From the NCBI GenBank assembly GCA_964628065.1, contig CAZVLM010000001.1, positions 14,097 to 78,096 on the forward strand: 64,000 nt of DNA. The letters are read 5' to 3'. Below, one piece after another: positions 36,353-44,248 of this stretch. The notes below the pieces were generated by a model, which saw only the letters and a program-made list of their open reading frames with translations, had not been told where the DNA came from and did not search any database. The stretch comes from CAIXMG01 sp964628065. GTDB taxonomy: Bacteria > Patescibacteriota > Minisyncoccia > Phycocordibacterales > UBA1006. The first letter of the stretch is position 1. Every line of letters begins with the position of its first letter. A program made the position numbers and the translations under genes.

Positions 36353-36359
36353 GTATAAA

Positions 36360-36388
36360 TTGACAAATACACTTAAATGGTGTATTTT
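36360..36388 (+). promoter_or_regulatory. Promoter with internal palindrome before the 202-aa gene
   Basis: TTGACA (36360-36365), 17-bp spacer, TATTTT (36383-36388). The spacer holds aatacac/gtgtatt, operator-like. Confidence 0.55.
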
Positions 36389-36412
36389 GTTTTTGAAACT
36401 AAAAACTGAATA

Positions 36413-37021
36413 ATGAGATACAAAACATTACTAACACTCATCTACGGCGAGACGCGAGACCGTAAAAGGTCGGCATCGTGGGTTGTATTTTCAACCAACA
36501 AGCCGAATTATATCGTGCTCTACCTTGCAGCAGGGAAACTTCCCTTCTCAAGAATACTCCCACTTAAGGAATTGATGCTTAACGATATTCGAAAGATGCT
36601 CGCAGCGAAAGGTTATGTTGAATCTGTGAAGCGGGATCAGGTTTACACCTTCAATAAAGGCACTCACGAAATACACATCATCCTGCTCGGCGGAAACGCG
36701 TGGGGAACGATCGAAGAAACGTACTTGCTTATCAAGCATCTTTTGCTGGATTACCGAGAAACCATCCATGTTTTCTCCTCACGCAGCCACTTGCCGAGAA
36801 TAAAGAGAATATGGGCGCTGTTCGCACCAGAATGGAATGTGGAATGCATTTCAGCAGACGAAGATATGAGCGACAACCTGAAGTCATTTGAATCGAAAAA
36901 AGATACTCAGACGACCGTGTTCTATTGGGTGTATCGTCATTTCGGCGAAACAGGCTTCCATATCATTTCGTACTTGAAAAACTTAATCGTAAACCGGATA
37001 TTGAACCTTCAGGGCGAATGA
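36413..37021 (+). CDS. Hypothetical protein, possible DUF218/YdcF-like, 202 aa
   Basis: No membrane segment at the N-terminus. The middle (~88-130) reads IHIILLGGNAWGTIEETYLL and then IHVFSSRSHLPRIKRIWALF, a Rossmann-like order reminiscent of the DUF218 (ElyC/SanA/YdcF) family, where G-G-x-x and S-R-x-H-x-x-R are conserved. The match is weak, so I leave the function open. It has its own promoter with an operator-like repeat and a strong terminator; it lies inside the glycan cluster. Confidence 0.6.
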   Translation: MRYKTLLTLIYGETRDRKRSASWVVFSTNKPNYIVLYLAAGKLPFSRILPLKELMLNDIRKMLAAKGYVESVKRDQVYTFNKGTHEIHIILLGGNAWGTIEETYLLIKHLLLDYRETIHVFSSRSHLPRIKRIWALFAPEWNVECISADEDMSDNLKSFESKKDTQTTVFYWVYRHFGETGFHIISYLKNLIVNRILNLQGE

Positions 37022-37040
37022 CCAACTTACAACAAAACAT

Positions 37041-37070
37041 TAAGCCGCCTTAGAAAAAGGCGGCTTTCTT
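37041..37070. terminator. Bidirectional terminator, convergent genes
   Basis: aagccgcct/aggcggctt stem with A-rich loop, flanked by T-rich tracts. Confidence 0.8.
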
Positions 37071-37092
37071 ATGAAAAAATTATTTAACAAGA

Positions 37093-38301
37093 TTATTTAA
37101 CAAGTCTGTGGAAAATATTCCTAAACTCTTGCTGTGACTGTTCCGATGAATAATTTTTCTCTGCAAAGACTCGAGCATTGTTCCCTATCGTCTTCCGGAA
37201 AGACTCATCATCAAACACCTTGTTTATGTCGGCCACCCATTTTTTTGTATCCTGCTCCGGCGCAATCAAAATATTCTTTTCATGCTCCAAGCCTGGAATG
37301 CCTGCGGTAGCTGCAGGTGTTGTAATAACTGGAATTCCCATCGCCATTGCTTCCAAAATTTTTGATGGAGTTCCTCCGGCAAAGCGGATTGGCGCAATCA
37401 TCAAATTACACCTCTTTGCAACATCCCACACTTCCGGAACAAATCCAGTAAAAACAATTTGCGAATCTTCAGGATAATTTTGAAGCGATCCTTTTTTTCC
37501 AAGCACGTAGAGCATTACCCCGGGAATATTCTTTTTAAGATCTGCCCAAATATCATTCAGGAAGAACAGGAGCGCGTCTCGATTCGGCTCATATCCCAAT
37601 CGCCCCATAAAGAAAATATTTTTCTCAGTCGAATCAAGGAGTGACTGATTCCCTATCTTTGGGCCATGATGAATACATGCAAATTCTATTTCATGTTTAT
37701 GAGTGTAAAACTTAGAATCGAGGAGGTAGTGGCGGTCGTGTTCTGATACCACATTGAACTGGTAAAAAGACTCCAGAACTTTAGCTTCATACTTTGTAAC
37801 ACGGTACCCCTCGAAAAGATAAAAGAGTTTTTTAGGAAGCATCAACTGCTTGAGTGATGTCTTATAATTAAGAGAAATCGCATCGTTAAAATCTATAAGC
37901 ATTTTCTTTTTAAGATCTGGATCGTACTTGATAAAGTATTCAGTCATGCGAATTTCATGCACATAAAAAGCGTCATAGTTTCCAACATTCGTGTCTAACC
38001 ATTTTTGCGCGTTTCTGAAATGAAACGATTCTGCTTGGAATGGAAGTCCTGACCAAAGCGCAGGAATAGCACTCATGCCAAACTCTATGAGAGAATACTT
38101 AAACAAATGCACCTTTCCAAAATTCTTCTCTAAGTATTCAACCTGATCTGCTGTAACCGCATCAATCGTTACAATAAAAAACTCAAGTGAAAAATCCTTC
38201 GCAAGTCCTTCGATGACATTGTCCAATATTTTATATCGCGTACCATCAATCGCGGGATACGGCATTCGAAATAATGAAATAAGAAGCTTAGGCTTTTGCA
38301 T
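37093..38301 (-). CDS. Glycosyltransferase family 4 (GT-B fold), 402 aa
   Basis: N-terminal nucleotide-free domain (LLISLFRMPYPAIDGTRYKI) and a C-terminal donor domain with FFMGRLGYEPNRDALLFFL, VLGKKGSLQNYP, then APIRFAGGTPSKILEAMAMG-type motif and the late NYSSEQ. The E-x7-E-like element (GTPSKILEAMAMGIPV) marks a retaining GT4 enzyme. Acceptor and donor sugars cannot be inferred. It overlaps the end of the upstream GT2 gene by 14 nt, so they are in one operon. Confidence 0.88.
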   Translation of the reverse strand: MQKPKLLISLFRMPYPAIDGTRYKILDNVIEGLAKDFSLEFFIVTIDAVTADQVEYLEKNFGKVHLFKYSLIEFGMSAIPALWSGLPFQAESFHFRNAQKWLDTNVGNYDAFYVHEIRMTEYFIKYDPDLKKKMLIDFNDAISLNYKTSLKQLMLPKKLFYLFEGYRVTKYEAKVLESFYQFNVVSEHDRHYLLDSKFYTHKHEIEFACIHHGPKIGNQSLLDSTEKNIFFMGRLGYEPNRDALLFFLNDIWADLKKNIPGVMLYVLGKKGSLQNYPEDSQIVFTGFVPEVWDVAKRCNLMIAPIRFAGGTPSKILEAMAMGIPVITTPAATAGIPGLEHEKNILIAPEQDTKKWVADINKVFDDESFRKTIGNNARVFAEKNYSSEQSQQEFRNIFHRLVK

Positions 38302-39184
38302 ACAATTTACGATGATTATTTTGGCCTATGCGTCGCTCAATAAAATAGGTATAGCGACCAATAATGCAACGAATGAGAAACCAATAAATATTTTTTACAC
38401 CGAATTTCCTTCTGAAAATATCTTTATTTTTAATAAGAAGTCGTGCAGTATTTTTCCATACCTGCCATTCATACACGTGTCGCTTTTTACGAGAACCTCC
38501 CGATTGATTCACGGCTGTATTTTTCAAATGAAATGATAACGTATCTGGAATAAGCCATAGCTTAAATCCCGCATCCCATGCGCGTAAAAAGAAATCTGTT
38601 TCCTCACGGAATGCATTACCACCAAACAACGGGTCGTATTGAACCGACTTAAAGACCTCTCGCTTCATAAGCATATTCGAATGAAGGCGACTTACCTCTT
38701 CTGGTTTTTCTACAACACGTTCAAAATACCCTTCGAAAGGAATATGAGTAAAAATAGGGTCACGATCGAAATCAGCAAGCTTTTTTGCTGCTTCCATGGT
38801 CTGATCTGCATACATATTTACTCTTCGTCCAGCGATAATATCAGCACCATGCTCTTTCATTTTTTCAAGCAATATCTTGAAATGATTTTCAGGAAGCAGT
38901 ACATCATCTTCTCCCATAAAAATATACTCTGCGGATGACAGACTGATACCAACATTTCGAATATTAGGAAGCGTCGACTTTTCAGTCATACGGTGGTAAA
39001 TAATTTGTCCTGGGTGAAGTCGAGATAGCTCATTCACATACTCTGTGGTGTTATCCGTACTACAATCGTCAACAAAAATGATCTTCCCTACACCCTCTTG
39101 GGAGAAATAAGAATCCATTACCTTGGTTAAGGCTTTGGCTCGGTTATACGTGGGCATTACCACATCAATAAGGCCTTGTTTCAT
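38288..39184 (-). CDS. Glycosyltransferase family 2 (GT-A fold), 298 aa
   Basis: VVMPTYNRAKALTKVMDSYF and IIFVDDCSTDNTTEYV give the nucleotide-sugar pocket; GEDDVLLPENHF is the D-x-D type motif and AFREETDFFLRAWDAGF the catalytic ED region. A basic C-terminal tail may associate with the membrane. It adds a sugar to the lipid-linked glycan. TATAAT (with TGA ahead) is 6 nt before the ATG, so the mRNA is probably leaderless. It is divergent from the methyltransferase, with starts 40 bp apart. Confidence 0.9.
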   Translation of the reverse strand: MKQGLIDVVMPTYNRAKALTKVMDSYFSQEGVGKIIFVDDCSTDNTTEYVNELSRLHPGQIIYHRMTEKSTLPNIRNVGISLSSAEYIFMGEDDVLLPENHFKILLEKMKEHGADIIAGRRVNMYADQTMEAAKKLADFDRDPIFTHIPFEGYFERVVEKPEEVSRLHSNMLMKREVFKSVQYDPLFGGNAFREETDFFLRAWDAGFKLWLIPDTLSFHLKNTAVNQSGGSRKKRHVYEWQVWKNTARLLIKNKDIFRRKFGVKNIYWFLIRCIIGRYTYFIERRIGQNNHRKLYAKA

Positions 39185-39190
39185 AGGCTT

Positions 39191-39199
39191 ATTATATCA
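39191..39199 (-). promoter_or_regulatory. Extended -10 promoter of the GT2-GT4 operon, leaderless type
   Basis: TGA-TATAAT, 6 nt before the ATG at 39184. Confidence 0.65.
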
Positions 39200-39224
39200 G
39201 AAAATATGATAAGCTGTACTTACT

Positions 39225-40157
39225 ATGAAATCAGCCATCTGCCCCATTTGCCAATCAAAAACAACGCCCCTCCTTACAAAAAGCAGCCATCCGTTGACGC
39301 AGTGTCCCTCATGCGACCTTATTATGATGGATCCGCAGCCAACTCCAGAGGAACTTAATCGCTTTTATTCCCCGGAGGCGGGCTACCACGCCGAATATTC
39401 GGATGCGTTTATCGCAAAACAGCGCGCGCAGTTCAAGCTTCGCATTAATGCAACCGAAAAACTTATTCCTGGGTCATTACGACCTGTAAGAGTTCTTGAT
39501 ATTGGTGCTGCGAACGGACTATTCCTTAATGTGGCAAAAGAGCATAATTGGAACACTGAAGGTATCGAAATGAATCGATCAAACGCCGACCATTGCCGAA
39601 AAAATGGCCATATTATGACAACAGGAAGCTTTGATGATTATACCGCTACACCTGATTCTTTTTCAGTTGTTCACATGGGAGATGTTATTGAGCACATGCT
39701 TGATCCACGTGCTGCTGTAAAAAAATCTCATACTATTCTTGCGCAAAAGGGTCTCCTTGTTATGGCAACACCAGATGCCGATTCACTTTTTGCAAAACTA
39801 AGTTTGCCGATCGCTCGACTTCTTCACATCAGCTGGCCACATGCCCTCCCTCCTGCGCACACATTTCAATTCTCAGAAGATAATCTTACGCTCATGCTGA
39901 AACAGGAAGGTTTCGAACCTGTTCATCGCCACTCGCTTCCAATTGGGTTCATGGAAGAAATGCGAGAAACAGAATATTTTGAAACGATTTATACTTATAT
40001 TAAAAAACGCCGAGGCACTCTCGGAGAATTTATTAAAGCCTCTATCATGTTCTGTGTTTCTGCTGTTATTTATTTCATCCCTTGGGCCATCGGAGAAATC
40101 ACCTTCCCTCTTACTAGAAAAGGTGCCCATGTTACCGTCTGGTATCAGAAGAAGTAA
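39225..40157 (+). CDS. SAM-dependent methyltransferase with N-terminal zinc ribbon, 310 aa
   Basis: Two Cys pairs (CPICQS and CPSCDL) form an N-terminal zinc ribbon; then class I SAM fold motifs: VLDIGAANGLFL (~87-98), GIEMNRSNADHC and VVHMGDVIEHMLDPRAA (~142-158). A C-terminal hydrophobic stretch (SIMFCVSAVIYFIPWA) may attach to the membrane. This architecture is common in surface-polysaccharide loci, where it methylates sugars or terminates chains. It ends inside the next, convergent gene (26-bp overlap), and no terminator lies between. Confidence 0.88.
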   Translation: MKSAICPICQSKTTPLLTKSSHPLTQCPSCDLIMMDPQPTPEELNRFYSPEAGYHAEYSDAFIAKQRAQFKLRINATEKLIPGSLRPVRVLDIGAANGLFLNVAKEHNWNTEGIEMNRSNADHCRKNGHIMTTGSFDDYTATPDSFSVVHMGDVIEHMLDPRAAVKKSHTILAQKGLLVMATPDADSLFAKLSLPIARLLHISWPHALPPAHTFQFSEDNLTLMLKQEGFEPVHRHSLPIGFMEEMRETEYFETIYTYIKKRRGTLGEFIKASIMFCVSAVIYFIPWAIGEITFPLTRKGAHVTVWYQKK

Positions 40158-41148
40158 TCTCATTAAGTAGTGCACTGTACTTTTGATTGAACTGGTCGAT
40201 GCTGTGATATTCAATAATGTAATTGCGTAGCTCTTGCGAGAGCTGCGCTTTTTCTTGTTCACTTTTATGCACCAGCTTTTTAAACGCTTCAAAGTATGCG
40301 TCCCCTGTTTGGATATGTACAATACAATCAGCAAATAATCCCTTTTCCTTGAGCTCCGGCACGAGCCCTACAGGACTCGCCAGGAACGGCAATCCGCACG
40401 CCATAGCATCCATGAGCGCGTACGAACATCCTTCATGAAGACTCGGCAATAAAAACACTTGAGATTCTTTATAAAGCACCGAAAGTTCTTCCTGTGATTT
40501 TCCCTGTGGAACCACCAAATCCCATCCTATACTTCTCAAATAAATGTCCATCTGCTCGAGTATTTCTTTTCCTTTTGCAATTTCAAAACGACCCACAAAG
40601 AGTGCTTGGTTTTTCTTTGTTTTGTCTGAGGGGGCGAAAAGATTTGTATCTACGGCATTAAGGATGACTCCTACATCTTTTCTTCCGTAAAACATACTCA
40701 CACTTTTTGCGGTCTCTTTTGATACAGCAATACATTTTATCGCGCGTCGTGCGGCCAATCCTTCAAAAGATCCCCAAATATAGCGCTTCATAACATACTT
40801 AAAAATATTCCTGCTTCTATCAATACGCACCGCAGCGCGCGCAAAGGTGCCATGCTGTACGTTTATGGTTGGCTTTCCCGCAATATTCCAACCAAGCATT
40901 CCATTAGTAACACAAACATCGAAGCCTTGTTGGAGCGCTTTCCTTCCAAGGAAATACCCTAACGCCGGCTGCTCAAAGCCTGCATATTTTTTAAGTCTTA
41001 CTATTAAAGCTTGTAACGGACTCAGATCTTCTTTTGAAAGAATGGATACCTTGTGTCCATTCTTAATAAAACAATCTTGCAAGTAAAAACTGAAGCGCTC
41101 TACGCCCCCAGACTGAGACTTTGAAGATGAGAGAATGATAATATTCAT
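40132..41148 (-). CDS. Glycosyltransferase family 4, 338 aa
   Basis: GGVERFSFYLQDCFIKNGH at the N-terminus and a C-terminal donor-binding half with ALFVGRFEIAKGKEIL, VFLLPSLHEGCSYALMDAMA (the E-x7-E motif region) and GLPFLASPVGLVPEL are typical of GT4. It is translationally coupled to the GT2 upstream: the stop and start overlap as TAATG. Sugar specificity is not inferable. It converges with the methyltransferase and overlaps its 3' end. Confidence 0.9.
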   Translation of the reverse strand: MNIIILSSSKSQSGGVERFSFYLQDCFIKNGHKVSILSKEDLSPLQALIVRLKKYAGFEQPALGYFLGRKALQQGFDVCVTNGMLGWNIAGKPTINVQHGTFARAAVRIDRSRNIFKYVMKRYIWGSFEGLAARRAIKCIAVSKETAKSVSMFYGRKDVGVILNAVDTNLFAPSDKTKKNQALFVGRFEIAKGKEILEQMDIYLRSIGWDLVVPQGKSQEELSVLYKESQVFLLPSLHEGCSYALMDAMACGLPFLASPVGLVPELKEKGLFADCIVHIQTGDAYFEAFKKLVHKSEQEKAQLSQELRNYIIEYHSIDQFNQKYSALLNEITSSDTRR

Positions 41149-42113
41149 TACTTGTACTCAGGAATTTTCCCGAGTGTTCCCGTTAAAATACGAAATACGT
41201 TTTTAGCATGCGCCATTGCAATAGCTCTGTAAGGATATTTTTTGAAGAGTGACATAGGAAATGCGATAAGCACTTTAATTGACGAAGTAACTACATAAAT
41301 AATCTTTGCGGCAAGCACCGTTGGCCAGCCGTAATAATTCTTGAAGTAGAACAATGTTCCGATGTATGAAGCCCGAAGCACTGCATCGCGATCGCGCACT
41401 GACGACTTTCCACCCGCATGCACCACTGATGTTGGCGCGTAAAGAATGATCTTTTTCCCATTGTTTTTCATTTTCTTCGCAAGGTCAATCATGTCTGCAT
41501 ACGACATGAAATACTGCGGATGAATGCCTCCCACCTTAAGGAATTCTGCCTTTCGTGCCATAAAGCACGCACCTCCAATCCAACCCACTTCTGTTGGCTC
41601 TGTAATCTTTAGTCGTGCCTGCTTTCGTTTTTTAATCCACGGAAAGATTTCTAGATACTTTGACTCAAGCGTCTTTCCTAATAGCTCATTCCAAGGCGTA
41701 AGATCTTGTCCATACGTTTCTTGCGCTACGCCATATTCATCGGTAATTTTTGGGCCAATAATTCCAATCTCTTGATGCTGTTCAAAATATTCAAGCATGC
41801 TCAGCATTCCGGGCACCGAAAGTGTCGTGTCGGGATTGATCGAAAGTGCAATATCTGCCTTTGCAAGGTCAAAGCCCTGAGTAATGCCCACAGCAGAGCC
41901 CACATTTTTATCATTAAAATAAAGTCGATATCGGGGATCGTTTTCACAGTGCTCTTTTAAGTAAGCAATCGTTCCATCTTTTGAAGCATTATCAATGATA
42001 ATTACCTCTACTTGATCCTTATCAAATTTTTCAACCGCCGCAAGGCATTCCCCTATTTCCTTCTCAGAAAAGTACGTAACAATGATAATAGACAACCGTT
42101 TCGATTCGTTCAT
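41148..42113 (-). CDS. Glycosyltransferase family 2, rhamnosyltransferase-like, 321 aa
   Basis: LSIIIVTYFSEKEIGECLAA and VIIIDNASKDGTIAYL define the GT-A fold; ALSINPDTTL is the D-x-D-like motif, and GWIGGACFMARKAEF with MSYADMIDLAKKMK are typical of WcaE/rhamnosyltransferase-type GT2. A C-terminal hydrophobic and basic segment fits membrane association. Third gene in the operon GT2-GT2-GT4. TGA-TAAAAT lies 10 nt before the ATG, offering an own near-leaderless start. Confidence 0.9.
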   Translation of the reverse strand: MNESKRLSIIIVTYFSEKEIGECLAAVEKFDKDQVEVIIIDNASKDGTIAYLKEHCENDPRYRLYFNDKNVGSAVGITQGFDLAKADIALSINPDTTLSVPGMLSMLEYFEQHQEIGIIGPKITDEYGVAQETYGQDLTPWNELLGKTLESKYLEIFPWIKKRKQARLKITEPTEVGWIGGACFMARKAEFLKVGGIHPQYFMSYADMIDLAKKMKNNGKKIILYAPTSVVHAGGKSSVRDRDAVLRASYIGTLFYFKNYYGWPTVLAAKIIYVVTSSIKVLIAFPMSLFKKYPYRAIAMAHAKNVFRILTGTLGKIPEYK

Positions 42114-42129
42114 ATATAAGCCGATTTTA

Positions 42130-42936
42130 TCACAGCCCTACTACCTTAGCAACGCGCTTGACGCTATATCGAATGCGGTATATAAGCCAGCCCACAATAT
42201 AGACAAGGTTCATTGGAAACGCTGAATGTTTTGCTCGATCCCATATAATCCTGAGGACTCGCTCATAATTCTTAAAAATACTCTCATACGAAACATCTCG
42301 GCGGAACCGATAAAACGCCAACGGCATAGTTATGGCATAAAAATTACCTAATGCTGACAGCTTCAGCCACATATCGTAATCCGCAACCATCATAAGATCA
42401 TAGACTTCAGTAAAGCCTCCTATGCGATCAAACGCCCATTTTGGAACTACCGCTGTCGATAAAGTAATCATGTTTCGAAACGGAAGAACCCACAGTAAAT
42501 TTCCCGAGTATGGCTTACCCAATTCTTTTTGCATCGTCTCCCAAATAAGGTTTGAATATTGGTCCACCAAATAAGGATCGGTATAACACATGACACATGT
42601 TGGATTTGATTCTAATGCGTCAACTTGTCGCGCAAGTTTCTCATCATGCCAATAATCATCAGCGTCTAGAAACGCCAAATACTTCCCTTTCGAAAGTTTT
42701 GCACCATTATTTCGAGCAACTCCACATCCTGCATTTTTTTGAAAAAGGTAAATAATACTGCCGTCTTTTATATAAGAATCTAGAACCTGTCGTGTATTAT
42801 CAGTTGATTCATCGTCTACTACAATAACTTCTCGGTGTTTATAGGTCTGGTTGAAAACACTTTCAATTGCCTGTATAATCGTAGCACTACTGTTGTATGT
42901 TGGAATAATGACACTTACCCACGGTTCCTGTTTCAT
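42130..42936 (-). CDS. Glycosyltransferase family 2, 268 aa
   Basis: VSVIIPTYNSSATIIQAIES, VIVVDDESTDNTRQVL and FLDADDYWHDEKL (D-x-D) are textbook GT2 motifs; a later MVADYDMWLKLSALGNFY holds the catalytic acidic residue. It leads the minus-strand glycosyltransferase operon (42130 back to 40132). Its ATG and that of the divergent ligase gene sit within CATATG with no space between them, so each promoter must lie within the other gene's coding sequence. Confidence 0.92.
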   Translation of the reverse strand: MKQEPWVSVIIPTYNSSATIIQAIESVFNQTYKHREVIVVDDESTDNTRQVLDSYIKDGSIIYLFQKNAGCGVARNNGAKLSKGKYLAFLDADDYWHDEKLARQVDALESNPTCVMCYTDPYLVDQYSNLIWETMQKELGKPYSGNLLWVLPFRNMITLSTAVVPKWAFDRIGGFTEVYDLMMVADYDMWLKLSALGNFYAITMPLAFYRFRRDVSYESIFKNYERVLRIIWDRAKHSAFPMNLVYIVGWLIYRIRYSVKRVAKVVGL

Positions 42937-44211
42937 ATGAATTATTTACCTATTATGCCTTCTTGGCTCAAAATTGCAACCTGGTTTTTGCTCCTCTCTA
43001 TTGCAACCATTTTTATTAAGAAGCCCGCTCTCGTCTTTCCAGTGAATATCAATGATGTTTTTTTAGCGGTAAGTTTCTTGAGTTTTTGTATTGCTGCTTA
43101 TAAAAAAGAATTGCATATTACTATTTCAAAGAAGAGTTGGATACTTACTGCCCTGATCGCCTTTTTTCTTATTATAGGATCTATTATTACTTATATCGTT
43201 TTCCATAAGCTTACTACAGGAGCGCTGATTGCCTATGCAAGAATTATATCTGTAGGAATCATATTTTTTGAGTTGTATATCATCGCGCGAAACGATACCT
43301 CTTTTACTTACAAGGCTTTTCTAGCACTTTGTTTTTCGAGCTTCTTTCTTCCTTTAATGTTTTACATGCCAATGCCAATACGTTCATTTTTTCTTGATCC
43401 AAGCGGCCACCGACTTGTAGGACTTCTCGTCGATCCAAACTATTTCGCAAGTTTTCAATTGGTAGTTACCGCTCTATTGTTTTGGTTTACGATTAGGCCA
43501 ACAGCTGCAACCATGGGGTTTGTTGGTAAAATTTTATCGTTCGTTCTTTTGTGTTTTTCTATCGGATCAATCCTTTGGTCTGGTTCACGAGGAGGATTTT
43601 TGGGCTTAGTAGTCATGCTTGTTATGCTTATTGGGTTTGCGGTCTGGAGACTTCCTGTTAAAAAAAGCTTGTTATCTGTTTTTCTCATTTTCATAGCGTG
43701 TATTGGAGGATACTTCGTACTTCCCTCTTATGCGAAAAATAGCGTTGCGCTTCGGATATATAATATTCAAAATCCTTATTATGCGCCGACAAAAGAGGTT
43801 CCTTTCTTGGAAAAAGTTTCTGGGCAGCAAGACCGTTTCGCATTATGGCAAAGTTCACTGGTAACAATAATTCACAATCCTTTTGGTTACGGTCCTTCGT
43901 ATCATGAGGCTGTTAATATTTATGGCGAGCCCAATGATCCCCACCGTGTAGCCCATAACACTCTACTAGAAATACTCCTTACGGGAGGTATTGGACTCTT
44001 ATTAGTTATCGGCATTGCATTATGGCTTATCTTTGCAAATGTTTCTATTAGAAACTCGTTTGGATCACTGCATGTATTAATTGCTCTACTAGTGGGACTG
44101 GGAGCCTCTTCTCTCCTTCTAGATTCCTTATGGACACGGTGGATTTGGATTGTACTGGCACTAATTGCAGCAGTCATCTATAATTCCAAGAAGTATTCCG
44201 AGAAAAATTAA
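42937..44211 (+). CDS. O-antigen ligase / Wzy-like membrane protein, 424 aa
   Basis: About 11 membrane helices. The large outer loop with the O-antigen ligase pattern is present (~260-355): GSRGGFLGLVVML in the helix before, SLVTIIHNPFGYG and RVAHNTLLEILLTGGIGLLL (conserved His plus G-G). These proteins ligate or polymerise undecaprenyl-linked glycan outside the cell. Start is ATG 42937 or ATG 42955; I give the longer one. A second, larger relative lies immediately downstream on the opposite strand. Confidence 0.88.
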   Translation: MNYLPIMPSWLKIATWFLLLSIATIFIKKPALVFPVNINDVFLAVSFLSFCIAAYKKELHITISKKSWILTALIAFFLIIGSIITYIVFHKLTTGALIAYARIISVGIIFFELYIIARNDTSFTYKAFLALCFSSFFLPLMFYMPMPIRSFFLDPSGHRLVGLLVDPNYFASFQLVVTALLFWFTIRPTAATMGFVGKILSFVLLCFSIGSILWSGSRGGFLGLVVMLVMLIGFAVWRLPVKKSLLSVFLIFIACIGGYFVLPSYAKNSVALRIYNIQNPYYAPTKEVPFLEKVSGQQDRFALWQSSLVTIIHNPFGYGPSYHEAVNIYGEPNDPHRVAHNTLLEILLTGGIGLLLVIGIALWLIFANVSIRNSFGSLHVLIALLVGLGASSLLLDSLWTRWIWIVLALIAAVIYNSKKYSEKN

Positions 44212-44214
44212 AAT

Positions 44215-44245
44215 AAAAAACATCCTTTTAAAAGGATGTTTTTTA
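44215..44245. terminator. Bidirectional terminator between the two ligase-like genes
   Basis: aaaaaacatcctttt/aaaaggatgtttttt, perfect 15-bp palindrome. Confidence 0.88.
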
Positions 44246-44248
44246 TTT

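Noticed and set aside
36413..37021. Horizontal transfer of the 202-aa gene
   Set aside because: Slightly different codon use was noticed, but the sample is too small and no flanking mobile sequence exists.
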